Shown: positions 12,360 through 24,069 of the stretch, piece after piece
Position numbering within the stretch: position 1 is the first letter of the stretch
How the letters are laid out: each line of letters begins with the position of its first letter
NCBI GenBank assembly: GCA_024138025.1
Contig: JAMXBD010000426.1
Span: forward strand, 930,001 to 994,000
Reading direction: 5' to 3'
DNA length: 64,000 nt
Source: Combretum micranthum
Taxonomy: Eukaryota > Streptophyta > Magnoliopsida > Myrtales > Combretaceae
Position numbers and translations under genes: made by a program
Notes under the pieces: generated by a model
Databases searched by the model: none
What the model was told of the DNA's origin: nothing
Seen by the model: only the letters and a program-made list of their open reading frames with translations

Positions 12360-12689
12360 GTATATAAGAAACCATCGGCATATCAACACAAAGAAACAAG
12401 GAAGGATAGAAAAACTTCTATTGGAGATTCTGAACCGGCATCTATGTTCAAACAATTCGGTGAAAGTGACTTTATGTTCAGCATTAAGGAACCATCTACC
12501 CCAAAAGTTAATGGAGACCCCTCGTGTGTAATCACAATGGAACCATAAAAAAGGCACTCTTTTGTCATCTATGGGCCATCTCACGTGTGTCACAATTCGT
12601 GCTCAAATTGCGGTGCTAAAGCTCCATGGAGAACATTAAATGGAGGTGCCCTCTTTGTCCACGGCCCAGCTATGGGTTTTGCTTAGGAA
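12360..12689 (+). pseudogene. Unassigned near-open reading frame, one internal stop
   Basis: In the frame of position 12414, about 108 codons run from 12363 to the stop at 12687-12689 with a single internal stop (taa near 12546). The predicted peptide starts lysine-rich (KETRKDRK), passes through MFKQFGESDFMF, and ends with a cysteine/histidine cluster HVCHNSCSNCGAKAPWRT. The patch is visibly less AT-rich than its surroundings. There is no good start codon, and a rival frame is open on the minus strand (12270-12593, 107 codons), so which strand was coding is uncertain. I do not recognise the family. The CxxC...CxxC spacing hints at a metal-binding segment but does not prove one. Confidence 0.3.
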
Positions 12690-13479
12690 TAAAGACCGAA
12701 ACCTCGAAATCGGCCCGGCCCTTCAATAGTTACCACGGCAAAGATGAAATTGGACAATATATTATATGTTATTGAGGTCTTGCTCTGGACCTCCTCTTCG
12801 GGTAAAATGAAATTGGTAGTTTTACCGTATCATAGTTTTATCTTTATATCTAAAATTTTAAATATTTTGCTTTTAATTAGTGAAGGTTACTTAGTATGTT
12901 TACTATTTGATGGTTTTTTTTCCTTTGCCAATTATTATTATTATTAATGTGTCTACTAGCAAGTACATATACATAAAGAAAGGCATTCAGTTGAAGTAGA
13001 AACAAATTAACATTACATAAGCCATTTGAAACCAAATTTATAGTATTTTTCTCATTATTAATTGATCTAAAAGCATATAATTTGCTCTTTTTGTTAATCA
13101 TTTTTTACAAAATACCGTAAATGAAAGGTTAATGTAGAACTTAAGACAAGATAAACGTATAAACAAAAAAAAAAAAAAAAATTCAATCGAACTCCTTGGA
13201 TTTGAATTTCGCAAGGACAACTGTAAATAAGCACTTACGGGCAAAAGATTAGGACCCTAGAGTCAAGTTAGGATGATGCAATTAGAATATGACAGGAAAA
13301 GATGCGGTTAAGATAATTTTTTAAGTAACTAGAGACTTATTTAAGTGTTATCTATCAGTCCCTATTAAGTAACTAAGAAAGGGGGATTAAATTGGTTATT
13401 GTTTTTAAGTTAACACTTTTTGTGCAAAAGATTAAGTCTACTTGATTACTTAAATTAAGTTGGTGTGATTTTAATGTTT
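12690..13479. other. No feature seen
   Basis: AT-rich spacer with an A-run at about 13167. Two overlapping short frames near 12744-13101 on opposite strands have no domain and are not kept. Confidence 0.4.
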
Positions 13480-13865
13480 GCAATGCAAAAAATTTAAAAC
13501 AAGTGAAATATGCGCAAAACTAAAAGAGAGAGGGAAAGAAAAGCTTGAATACAACAATATAGAGTGGTTCGATCTTATGCCTACGTCCACTCTTTTAGCT
13601 CTAAGCTGAGGAATTTCACACAACTATGTTACACTAAATCCAAAATTACTTGATTATGAATAGTTTCCAATCACTTGGACTCAATGCTTTCTATACAACC
13701 TTTTTAGTTTAACCTTAAGCTATTACTGATTATAGAGTCTATTTGTAATATAATCAAATAAAGGATACACTACAATTCCTTCTCTAAGAAAAGCAGTAAG
13801 CAAGTAGAAAATGCAGTAAGATTGGGTGTGCAAGGTTGATAAATCATTTTTCCTCTATATTTTTC
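13480..13865. repeat. Retroelement-like fragment (GTGGTTCG...TACGTCCACTC)
   Basis: The phrase AGAGTGGTTCGATCTTATGC followed by CTACGTCCACTC at 13551-13590 is a recurrent signature of dispersed LTR-retrotransposon non-coding DNA in plants. No LTR ends or coding remnants were found beside it. Assignment is from general knowledge of such repeats. Confidence 0.3.
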
Positions 13866-13889
13866 ATCGGATTCTGAGCTCATTTTGCT

Positions 13890-15560
13890 AAGAATTTTTT
13901 ATAAAATCCTGCAAAATTTATGTTTTTTGATAAATAATGTTGTTTTAAAGTTCTGAGAATTAAATAAGGAGTAGTCAAGTGTTTTAATTCAGATTTGGAG
14001 CAAAAATTAAAGTAAAGATTGCAGAAGTCAAACCCTATAAAGTCATAGCCAAGGCCAAAGTAGAGAAAGAAAACAACATAAATTGGTCAATCAAGCCTCA
14101 ACTACGAGCTCTCGACATGACCTTCCACTTCAGTCGAAGCGATCGAGCATCATTCTAGAAGAAAATACATTGTTGAGCCTCAAAATCTAGCCTCAAATCT
14201 CGACTCTCGACAAAAGCTTTTACAGACTATTTCTTTATCAGGATTGCCTTGAGCCTTAGCAATATGACCCTCAACTCTCTCGATTTTACTCTCGATAGAG
14301 TAATGGACAAAAACACATAGTTTACTTTGGAAATGCTCGAAGTCAAGCCTGATCTTGCTTTATACAAGCCTCGACCAACAGATCATATGTGCACGTGGAA
14401 AGTTATCAAATTTTGTTAGAAAGAATATGCCAAATCTGCCACATGTTAATAAAGAAAGCCATGCTTTCTGTGCCTAGTAGCTTATAAATAAACGTGTAAG
14501 CGTGCGTTGTAAAGTATGTACCAACAGTGTAAATTAGTATTAACGTATAGTACATTTATGAAGGATACTTGGTAAAAGAATTTCATTTCTTTTTACTTGA
14601 GAATTTTTCTATTTTCTGGGTAAAATCAATTTAACCCGATGTTTGTAATTTCTATGAATTTATGAGCAATTAATTGATTAATCTTTTAATTTTTTTTTTA
14701 TTTCTTCTAATATGTGCTTATTTTGATAAATCCATGGAAAAATAAACTCCTACAGCTTAGGGATTATGAATTCAATTCCTGATTCAGTTTGATTTCAAAT
14801 GCGCTTTCAAGTAAATTTATTGGGTGTTTATAATTAGTAACTTAAACTTAAACTTGTAGTTTTTAAATGAGTGGTGTACTCTTTTAGATCCACAATTGAT
14901 TTCAATTGAATGGATCGAGAGATAATTCAATTGAATAGATCTGTGGTTGATAATGGAGTCTATTCTAACTACCTCTTACCGAAGAATGGGTGAAGACTTT
15001 CTGTCACTTGTTTTAAAAATTCATTTAGTTGTATTTTTGAAACAATGGATTCCTATTCTTTATGCGGGTTTAATTGAAACTTCATATTACTGGTTTTAGC
15101 TAGATCTGAACTACTAACTTCGAGAGAAGCTTTAGTTTAAATTAGAGAATCAGGTGATATGAACACACAATTCAAACATGTTTTAAGAAGTTTATTATTC
15201 TTAAGAAATCATTCTGATAAGAAATTGTTGAAGTAATCCTGAGCTGCTATTTCATAGAAGTTGCGGGCTTATTTCTTATTTTATCTATTAAATGTTTGTG
15301 AATATTTCTAACTTAGCATAGTTCCTTTTTCTTTATGTTTCTCTAAACTTTTATTTGGCTAGACAATTAATGAGGTTGAGAGTACACTAACTGCCAACCA
15401 TTCTCTTGGGACTGACTTAAATTATTATCTATGCTATATTTGATGGGTGCGCTTGCCTTGTGAGACTATAGTTATTGAACCTGATTTAGAAAATATTTAT
15501 AAATTTGAAAAACTTGGTCAATGATCAGTGTGGATTGAAATTCATTTAATCCAAACACAC
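13890..15560 (+). mobile_element. LTR-retrotransposon non-coding relic, copy 2
   Basis: The left part (14090-14390) is full of TCGA-containing words (CTCGAC, CTCGAG-like), typical of some gypsy LTRs. The right part repeats the order seen at 2870-4260: TTTATGCGGGTTTAA at 15060, AGCTAGATCTGAAC, CTCTTGGGACTGACTTAAA at 15403, then TATGCTATATTTGATGGGTG and CGCTTGCC. The best match between the two copies is this last ~60 bp. No gag or pol frame survives. Confidence 0.5.
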
Positions 15561-16099
15561 ACTAAAGGTTAGACCAAGGAAACTAGCGAGAATGTTTTTC
15601 AGCAGCATGTGTTCGAGAATCCTTTGAGTATTTATCATCAGGTCTTTAACTGTCACAATTGACCTTCAGGTAAACTTTAGCCTTGATATTTCTCATAATA
15701 TCTCCCTATCTCGATACTATCTTCAAAATTAAAAAAAAAGTTTGAATATTATCTTGATATCATGTACTATAGCTGTCCCTTGTTTATCTTATGAAAATCT
15801 CACATAATTTGATCATATCTTGTAACATATTCTATGCAAATTCAATGTTATCAATCCACATGATATCCCCTAAAAATTGGACAAGTTGTAGCTATTGTTA
15901 TATTCATTTTTTAACATTAACCTTTGATGATCTTGACAAGTCTTGTTTTTTGTCTTCATATCTTCTCAAGCAAAACATGAATAAACATCTTAAGCATCTT
16001 AGAGTCTTCATAAAACTAACTTGAATTCATCAGCTTCCTAGTTTATATAAATTGTATTTTAATGAACTTGATGACGAGATTAATCCCCATGGAATTCAT
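15561..16099. other. No feature seen
   Basis: The frame at 15791-16024 (77 codons) is AT-rich and has no recognisable domain. No repeat boundary was identified. Confidence 0.35.
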
Positions 16100-17140
16100 T
16101 CCTACTTAGTGGATAATTTAAATACATTACCCAAACGTATTCATTCTAAAATACCTCAAATAAATGAATATTAGGGTGGCAAAGTAAATTTAGGGTTTAA
16201 GTGAGGGTAAAAATGTCGATTAATATTAAATTACAAAAGGGTTTATTGGTTCACCAACATGTAAAAAGATCAAACACCCTCCATTCTCCTTCCATAATAT
16301 GCAGAAATTCTCCTTTATCACAAAGCAACTCTCATAACCATTGGAGACTTCATGAGATATCGAAATGAAAATTTACAGTGGGTAAGACTTTCTATTACTT
16401 TTGTATTTTTTAAATAAGTTAAACATAAAGATAACGACATTTGACTCTTGAATATCGACAGTGACATTCTAAGGAAAATAACGATTTTTAGAGAGGCTTA
16501 ATGAGAAAATATTGAAGAGGAATGAATTAAGAATTTGAGAAGAAGGAAAGAACAAAGGATTTCTAGAAGGTAATGCCAATTTTTGTAAATCTTGATCTTT
16601 TAATAGTGGCTTGTTAAGATTGAGTAATTGCTACGCGATTTGATGTTGAAGTGGTCAAAACATGTGAAAAGGGGTGTTAAATTGATGGCACAAGGTCGAT
16701 AAAAGATTTAAACTTGTTTTGGTTTGAAAATGAGAGAAATTTGGAAAAAATAATATTTTTCCAGAAGTACACAATCAATACACGGCCCCATGTTTCCAGT
16801 TATGTACCTCTTTGTGGTTAAATAGCACTTTCCTAGAAAAACATGACCAATAAATGAGCCCATGCATCAAGTCATGCTTGTTTTTGTGCTTTCAAGTTTC
16901 AACATGAAAGGAACTTGAAAAGAACATAACATATGCATGACCTTGTGTTCTTGGTCATGTTCCTCTTGGTGATTTAAAACTTATGTTTGGAAAAGAACAC
17001 AAGGAGAGCACAAGGTCGTGTTCCCCATGCATGACCTGTACTTCCCTATAGACCTTTTTATGACCAATTTTTCTTCATAAAATGATACTACTAGCTTATG
17101 CATGATAAAACACCTTAAAAGTCACCTCTTTCTAGCTTAA
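16100..17140 (+). repeat. Probable gypsy LTR-type DNA
   Basis: Positions 16770-17060 repeat words such as ACACGGCCCCATG, CATGACCTTGTGTTC, GGTCATGTTCCTC and CACAAGGTCGTGTTCCCC. Alternating CACGG/GGTCGTGTTCC words are common in LTR regions of plant Del/Tekay-type gypsy elements, and similar words occur at 20280-20800. Neither LTR end was located. The call is by composition and motif style. Confidence 0.35.
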
Positions 17141-17199
17141 AAAGATTGGATTTGTTAAGCTATTCACTTAATGATTTAATTACAATTCAAGATCTTGAG

Positions 17200-17940
17200 A
17201 ATAGTAGTAATAGAGTAGAACCGGGAGTGATAGGAATATAATGAGAGTCTAAGTCAGACATTTAGAAGTTTCTAACCAATTTAATTATATGTAATTATAC
17301 TAGTTTCATAATGGAACATAGGATTACATAGATTTATAGATTATAAAGATTCACCCTAGCTCACACTCTACTTAGAAATATGTAAGTTTATAGAACCATG
17401 ATCCGGTTTTGACTCATCCTAACCTAAGAGTAACACTATTTTGAAAAATCTACCCAACTTTTCCCAAATGGTTTCAAGACATTTAATATACCAATTCAAT
17501 TAAGAATTATGATACATATTTCTCATAATGCTAGCTGAGTATTCATTAAAACAAAACATCAGTATATTGCTTTATTATTAATTTTTTTTTGTTGTTCTTT
17601 TTTTCCCCTTCTTTTTCTTTGTCTTTAGTCTTATGGAGCTCTTTTATATAGCAAATCTTTGAGACTTTGATGTGGAAGTAGCTGTTGTAAGGTTCATCAA
17701 TTTTGTGCATTCCATTTAGATTTCTTTTTCTTTTCTATAGCGTAATAAACATTAATTGCACATATATAATACTTCTCCATGTTTCCTTCATTCCATGAAG
17801 ATGGTTTGTGACTTCGTCTATTGAGCCATTTTTTCCTCATAAGAACTATTGTAACAATAATGCGTCCATATCTACTTGCAATGTACCACTTGTTCCAAAG
17901 TTGTTTTATAAATAATGCATTTTAAATTTCTCTTTGAATA
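17200..17940. repeat. Dispersed repeat A, copy 1
   Basis: Homologous to 29950-31385. Shared phrases include CTCACACTCTACTTA (17362; 30106), AAAATCTACCC.ACTTTTC (17445; 30173), AGTCTTATG.A.CTC.TTTATAT (17627; 31120) and CCA.GTACC.CTT.TTC.AAAGTTGT (17882; 31315). In the second copy the homology is interrupted by about 750 bp (roughly 30330-31085). No coding domain is visible. It is probably the internal, non-coding part of a retroelement, but its ends are unknown. Confidence 0.6.
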
Positions 17941-18042
17941 ATGAAATTCTTGATATATTAATGTGTAACTTCCATGAAAATATTCATTAAAAAAATTTGT
18001 CATAAATGCTTAGTTAAATATTTTATCTATATACATTCAACT

Positions 18043-18126
18043 CATTACAATAGTAAAAGGAGAAATCGAATCTGGTACATTTCAGTTGAGAAATCAGGAG
18101 CGATACATTAGGCTATAAGATCATCG
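18043..18126 (-). mobile_element. tRNA-derived SINE
   Basis: On the minus strand the element carries an RNA polymerase III B-box-like AGATTCGATTT (18062-18072) and ends CTATTGTAATGAG, the same 3' signature (ATTGTAAT) as the SINE at 42567. It is flanked by perfect 10-bp duplications ACATTCAACT at 18033-18042 and 18127-18136. Length (84 bp), strand and 3' signature fit a short plant SINE; the A-rich tail is eroded. Confidence 0.65.
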
Positions 18127-18187
18127 ACATTCAACTTGCAATGTTATGCCTTCGAATTAGCTTCTTTCTTTTTTGCCTTTAATTAAT

Positions 18188-18291
18188 ATATATATTTTTT
18201 GCCATTATAATGGGTGATGGGGGAATCAAACCTGATACCTCTCACTTAAGAGACTAGAGAAAATGCTACTATGTTATAAGACTATTGACAT
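18188..18291 (-). mobile_element. tRNA-derived SINE, second copy
   Basis: Minus-strand SINE with B-box-like GGTTTGATTCCC (18221-18232) and a 3' end CCATTATAATGGC followed by an A/T tail (18188-18200 on the plus strand). The flanking duplications are GCCTTTAATTAAT (18175-18187) and GCCTCTAATTAAT (18292-18304), matching at 12 of 13 bases. It lies about 50 bp from the SINE at 18043-18126 in the same orientation, but with different target duplications, so the two are separate insertions. Confidence 0.7.
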
Positions 18292-18397
18292 GCCTCTAAT
18301 TAATCTTAGAACAGATTGCACTTAATGGATAGTCTCAATAAAAAATTATTTGTTCACTTTTTCTCTCATTTTTATTATCAGCAAACAAGATAACATT

Positions 18398-21300
18398 TGT
18401 CATGCCCTAAATTAAATAAGGCATGTACAATCGCCACGTATAATACCCTAGTGTATTATACGCAAATGATTATGGTTATGTTGAACATTGCTAATTGGTT
18501 TTAATTAATTAAATTATTTAATTAGATTCTGAAGACAACTGAGTTTGTGATAGTAAAATAACTTTATAAAAATGTTTCAAGCTTCCCCTCATACAAGAGT
18601 AGATCAACTTTCATAAAATAAATAATATCACTAGGTATCTCATACACTTTTCTTGATGGTATAACAAAACTTTGAAGAACTTAATTACAAAACATATGGG
18701 CACCACCAAGCTCTCAAAGAAAACAACAGACTTAAAAGGATAAATCCAGCTATTTATACAAAAAAAAAAAAAAAAAAACGAAATCCATGGTCCCAACTCA
18801 CTTTACTCTTCCATGATTTTTAGAATAGCCCATACTCGAGTCAAACATCATCATATCATCCAAGCCATCATCATCATTGTCATCAAATCATCATTATAAT
18901 ACAAGCAACACCTGGAAAGAGAAAATAACTAGTCGAAGCTCAATACAATAGTAACACAAGCACACAAGAGATAACACCCAAGCTTAAGTTAAGTAATGCA
19001 GCAACAATAGATTATTATGTATAAATAAAGTAAACAAATCAATACTAGAGCACTCACACTTCTAAATAATCTTTAGGAATATGAAGGTCTTGAGTAACAG
19101 CAACTACTCAGGGGGTTAATATAGGTAGTTCGGATACCTATATTCCCCATATCTAACTGAAAAGAAAAATACCTTCATATAGGATTCACAACCCCTATAC
19201 ATACTCTTCCCATCACAATTTATAATATAATAAAGCTTAATTGGTCCCATAAACGTGAGCCCTACTACATTGCTTCTTGCCAATTAAGATAGATGTTATG
19301 CCGATATCATTTGCCTTATCGGCTTGCTGCTGAGCCACCTATGAATCGTCATTGCATTATGGTATACTATTGCATCATGGTAGGAGACGGCCTAAGTGCT
19401 CAAACTACCGTGCTCGACTTCGAATAAAGTATTGCTTTCGATGAGATTAAACATACACGCACAAGCAATAATCCATTATTTGGCCAGTTTAAGTTTTAAT
19501 TCGTTTAGGATGCTTGTCCTTACAATCATCACACAAGTTATTACGTACCCTTTATATTTGAAATCTAAACAGAAACAGAAGGTAAGCCATGGCTATCTCA
19601 GAAGATAAATCAAAGGATTGGCTCAGATGCAAACATCTATTCAAGAGTTAAACTCATATAATCATTTAAATCAACTATCCATTTATATCAAACTCATTTT
19701 AAAATCCTATTTGATTAGACACTAAATAGGAATCTCGCTATAGCTGCGAGAATCGCTCTACGAAGATACGGATAGTTCTCTATTATTTGTCAAATTATTC
19801 CTTTTCTCTTTGTTTATTGTTTATTCATTACAACAACATCATTAAAACATTCAAATTCAAAATACTCATATTTCCTAACAAACAAACATTTAAAGCAATA
19901 TAATCCCCATATTATTCATGATTTATCCTAACATATCATTCTAAGCCAATTATTAGCTATTAAGTCTATTTTACTTTATCTTAACCAAATTGATTAGAAT
20001 TGATAATTTAATTCAATTACTAAGCCAAGTTGATTAAATTTAATCAATTTGATTCGTTTTAGCTCATTGAAGTTCATTAAGCCATGTTGAACTTAAGATT
20101 ATTAATTAAGTTCATTTTATATCTAACTTTTATGTTTAATCCAATTATTTATTAAATCTATAATTTCACTATTCTTAATTATATAAATTAACTAACATAT
20201 CACATTAACTATCATTTATCTAGTTCATTTCATTTTTATTTTATTTTATTCAAATTTTTATAAAGAACATGATCATATATACGGGCTATGTTTTACCTTG
20301 TGTACATACATAAGAAGAAACACGATTAGATACATTCCATTGTACTTGTTCACGTTTTGAAGGAAAAAGAGTTGCATGGTATGATACATTTGGCCGTGTT
20401 TAAGTCGTGCTTCGCCCGTGTTTCATTAAAAAAACCAAGCACGCAATGGTCAGAGAGAAATACGGTTAGATGCGTCTGGCTGTGTTCCCCTCGTGTTTCT
20501 CGTCGAGGGGTCTTATTTCAAGGGTTCGATGAGATACACGACCAAAAACATTACCTCGTGTTCTAACCATGTTTAACTTGACATATATACACACGAGAAA
20601 TAGGAAGGAACACAAAGAGATAAGGAGGTACCATGTTTCAAACTTTCTGTTATGGAAATGTACTTGTAAAATGAATTAGAGAGATGCACGATTGGATAGG
20701 GCAAGCCATGTTCCAATCGTGTTTCTTCTCTGATGATTACTTTCAAAAGTTTTTAAGCAAAAATGAAGAGCGCGACTAAATAGAGTTACTCACATTTCTC
20801 CCGTACTTTTTGCCTTGTTTTATTTTGAAAAAAAACATATTTTACTACTTGTTTTACATCATATTCCAACATCTAAAATCTTATAATTAACATATAATCT
20901 TAGAATTATCATTTATAATATCTATATACATGTTTTTGTTTCATATTTCATCTTAATCCTAGTTCTAACATGCATGATCTCACTTAGGTTTTAGCCTATA
21001 ACTTCATATATGTTAAAATTACATGTTTCATCTTAATTTCTACTTATAACTAACATCGATCCATCATATATATACAAAAACAACAATCAAATACAATAAA
21101 AACAACAACTTACTTGTTTACTTATTTCTAAACTACTTGGTCTTTATTTCTTCTTGTTGAAGCTTCTTCTAACTTAATTTCCAACTCCTATCTTCTTTCC
21201 TAACCTTTAATTTCTCCTCTAATCTTCTTGAAATTGAGATTTGGAGTGATTGATTGAGAGAAAGAGGAGAGAAAATGAAGAGAAAAAAAAAAGAAGAAGA

Positions 21301-21450
21301 AAGAGGAATCATAAGAGAAAAGGCAAGAAAAGGAAAAACAGAGAAAAAAAAAGGAAAAGGAAAGACCTCGTATAAAATATTTACAGAGGAACCATATTCT
21401 GCTCTATTAATTAGAATAAGAAACAAATATAGCAACTTACATATAAAATA
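18398..21450 (+). mobile_element. Probable long LTR of a Del/Tekay-like gypsy element
   Basis: The block starts TGTCATGCCCTAAATTAAAT then GGCATGTAC, CGCCACGTATAATACC. Openings of the form TG(T)..GCCC..AAATTAAAT are typical of long Del/Tekay LTRs. It continues with ACCTGGAAAGAGAAAATAAC near 18911, GCGAGAATCGCTCTACGAAG near 19746, GTGTT/CACGA words at 20280-20830 and a GA-rich tract at 21250-21360. No gag or pol lies on either side, so this may be a solo LTR. The 5-bp flank ACATT (18393-18397) also follows GCA at 21692, which would extend the LTR to about 21691, but the right end is uncertain. Confidence 0.4.
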
Positions 21451-21700
21451 TTTATAGAAGCATGATGAAAGTTGATCAGCATAGTACGTATTGGAATATA
21501 AGGAACACTATAAATAGCATTTATAAACTTCTTATCTACATGTGAAATTTTCATCCAGACATACAAAGATTCCACATTATAAGATGATTTGTTGATTAGA
21601 ATAAGAAACATTTACAGCAAACGCTCATATCAAATATTCAGATAGAGCATAATGACATTTGATCAACATATAAAACATATTAGAATATAAGCAACATTCA
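21411..21700. repeat. Imperfect tandem duplication, period about 185 bp
   Basis: TTAGAATAAGAAACA at 21411 recurs at 21596. The downstream text also matches in order: GAAGCATGATGAAAGTTGATCA / GAGCATAATGACATTTGATCA and GGAATATAAGGAACA / GAATATAAGCAACA. No coding content. Confidence 0.6.
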
Positions 21701-21878
21701 ATATAAGGAGAATTCATATAATCTTGTAATATTAGTGGGTATGCGTAGACCAAAACACCAAATAGAACTAGTCTAGACTCGTCGATTCACGGATTTTAGA
21801 TATAGCATTAAAGCATATATTTTGAACTTAAGCATTAGAGCATATTTAATTAATTTATAAGGAAAAATTTGTGGAGTT

Positions 21879-22015
21879 GGAAAACTTTTATGGTTCAATG
21901 GATGGAACCATCTAGCTTATCACCTGAAAATAAAAAATGAACATTCATTTTATAATTATTTTAATGATTTATAGGATCGGTTTCATAAAAAATGGATGGG
22001 ACGATAATTTTTTTT
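21879..22015. mobile_element. Short MULE-like MITE (GGAA...ATGGATGG family), inverted copy
   Basis: It starts GGAAAACTTTTATGGTTC and continues GGATGGAACCATCTAGC; the right side has TATAGGATCGGTTTCAT and ATGGATGGGACGATAA. These match the reverse complement of the element at 52640-52807 (GGAAGCTTC...ATCGAACCATCTAG... AGAACCGATCCTATCA), so this is a third, more eroded member in opposite orientation. No target duplication could be seen. Confidence 0.5.
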
Positions 22016-22047
22016 TGGAATTTAAAAGTGCTAGTTTTTTATTGCTA

Positions 22048-22291
22048 AGGTTAATGTCATGAATGGTACCTAAATTTTGATAAAATATGTAATTAGGTAT
22101 TCAAACTTTGAAATTGATCAATTGAGTACCTGAACTTTGAAAATGATAAGCTTAGTGCATGAAAAAACTTTTCGTGCAAGCTAATAATATCTCCGTCAAG
22201 TTTTTTCAATTACTAAATTGTTTAATTTCAAAGTTCAGGTATCTAATTGTATATTTTGCCAAAATTCAGGTACCATTTGTGACATTATCAT
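22048..22291. mobile_element. Foldback MULE-type MITE
   Basis: Left end AGGTTAATGTCAT then GAATGGTACCTAAATTTTGA; right end, reverse-complemented, ATGATAATGTCAC then AAATGGTACCTGAATTTTGG. The two arms stay complementary for most of the element through phrases such as CTTTGAAATTGATCAATT. Flanking 9-mers (ttattgcta, ttattaaca) match at 6 of 9. The same family occurs at 28469, 28852 and 53140. A 67-codon frame on the right arm (22159-22362) is a by-product. Confidence 0.65.
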
Positions 22292-22299
22292 TTATTAAC

Positions 22300-23110
22300 A
22301 ATATATATATAGATATATATAACAACATTGTCCAAAAACTTCACATGTCAAAAATAGAGTAAATTAGATTGGAAAAAATCAACATTTTTAAATAGGTTAA
22401 AATATGATATTAATGTTTCAAGTAATTAAGAAGATTAATCAAAGTTGTAGCACAAATAAAAGATTAACGTGTTAAATGGTTAAAGAAAATAAATCAACAT
22501 GATATAAAGTGTGCAAATAATGAATCTTTTTTTTTTTTTTGTTCATTTATCACTCATTATATAATGTTGCTACCTTATTTGATACTTTATATAATATTGA
22601 TCCCTTTTTTCTTAACCATTTAAATATTAATTATTTATTTGAATTTACCTCTAAACATTAATTTCTTTCGGTCTACAAAATATCATAAAAACACTTTCTA
22701 AACTTATAACATTTTCTTTATTATCAAAACATAAGCTGTATCTATTTTAATATTATAACGATTATTTCTTACAACAACCCAAGCAATAAACTTACAAATG
22801 AATGTATTGGTATTCTTTTTGAAACAAAACTTGTTTACATTTTACTTGATAAATTGTTTTCTCTTCCCTGACACTTTTCTGTTGAAATTTAAGCTCCCCC
22901 TCAAAAGAGAATGACATCTCAAAAGCATAAACACAAATTAATTTTATCAAAGAAAAATATAGAGAAAGCACATAATTAAGATGGATGAGAAAGACATGAA
23001 ATTTAAAAAAAAAAAAAAGATTAGAGCGGTTATGTCAAATCATGAAATGTAATTTTTTCTTCCAATTAAGGCTTTTATTGATAGATGATCGTGTCTACTA
23101 AGGTTTTACC
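22300..23110. other. No feature seen
   Basis: AT-rich DNA with T-runs near 22528 and an A-run near 23007. No frame, terminal repeat or RNA gene is recognised. Confidence 0.4.
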
Positions 23111-23113
23111 TCT

Positions 23114-23990
23114 AGGGATGAGCGGTATAGGTGGGTAGATTATAAGCTCTACCCATATCCTATTTTGTAAGGTATTGATATAAAATTTTGTGCTAAAAAT
23201 CTATCCAGTGATAGATTGTATCCACCCTGTTGCTTATATTCTGTAAAACATAATAGTACCCTATAAATCTATAATTATTTTTAATAAAATTTGTATATTT
23301 TTGTTTCTTTTTAAAATTTCAAGTTTATAGTGTTATATATGGTTTCATATCATATGCAAAACTACCTTATTCATATATTCATCATAAAAAAATGTTGAAA
23401 GAAAAAAAAAAAGTAATTTGTCAATAACAGGAGTTATGTAATATGCAGAATATGCTTATGTTTGAAAGTTAAAATCTATAGCAAATACTTTTTAGAAACT
23501 ATTTATGGGATACTAAACAAAATTCTAGCACATGTAATGAATTCCTAAATTAAAGACTTTATAGCCACTTCTATATTAATTAGCTTTAGATTACAAACAA
23601 ATTTTTTTATATAATTTAAAAGTTTAAGTACATTCATATAAAATAAGCTTTTCTAAAATAGAATAAGAAATTCATCTATAATAAAAATTTCTAAAAAGTA
23701 GTTTAAAAGTAGTGCTCTTGAATAAAATTGATAGCAAAATAGAAAATAAAATGGAGTATTATTGTCTTTTTCTTATATGTTGATATTGTTTTATAATGTT
23801 AAATAGAGTAGGCACAAGGTATCCTAGAATTTGTGCTCTAGAGAATATAAATTGCAGGATAAGGACATATTATAAAGACCTCATACCCATATTGTATCAT
23901 GTAAAAGCAGATTCTAGAAAATCTATGCCTGTACAATATCCTATGACTCTCAATACCTACCTGGGTCCTACTTGATTGAGCAGCGTACGG
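23114..23990. mobile_element. Possible hAT-like non-autonomous element
   Basis: The left end reads TAGGGATGAGCGGTATAGG and TGGGTAGATT; towards the right, ACCTACCTGGGTCCTAC and GATTGAGCAGCG form an approximate inverted counterpart. TAGGGATGAGC starts are common in plant hAT MITEs. The interior alternates CTACCC/ATACC words with AT-rich DNA. No convincing 8-bp duplication was found. Confidence 0.3.
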
Positions 23991-24069
23991 ATGGATACCT
24001 TGTATGACAAAGTAACTCTTTTGCCCTTATTGGCTGCTAGAATGGACATTTTATTCTAACCTCCCGCCT

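Noticed and set aside
12270..12593. 107-codon minus-strand frame
   Set aside because: Antisense to the near-open plus frame at 12360-12690, with no recognisable domain; not kept as a separate gene, though the strand remains unsure.
20357..20566. 69-codon frame inside the long LTR
   Set aside because: Lies in CGTGTT-rich LTR-type DNA and has no domain.
21254..21457. Lys/Glu-rich frame and its antisense partner
   Set aside because: Translation of a GA-rich tract; low complexity on both strands.
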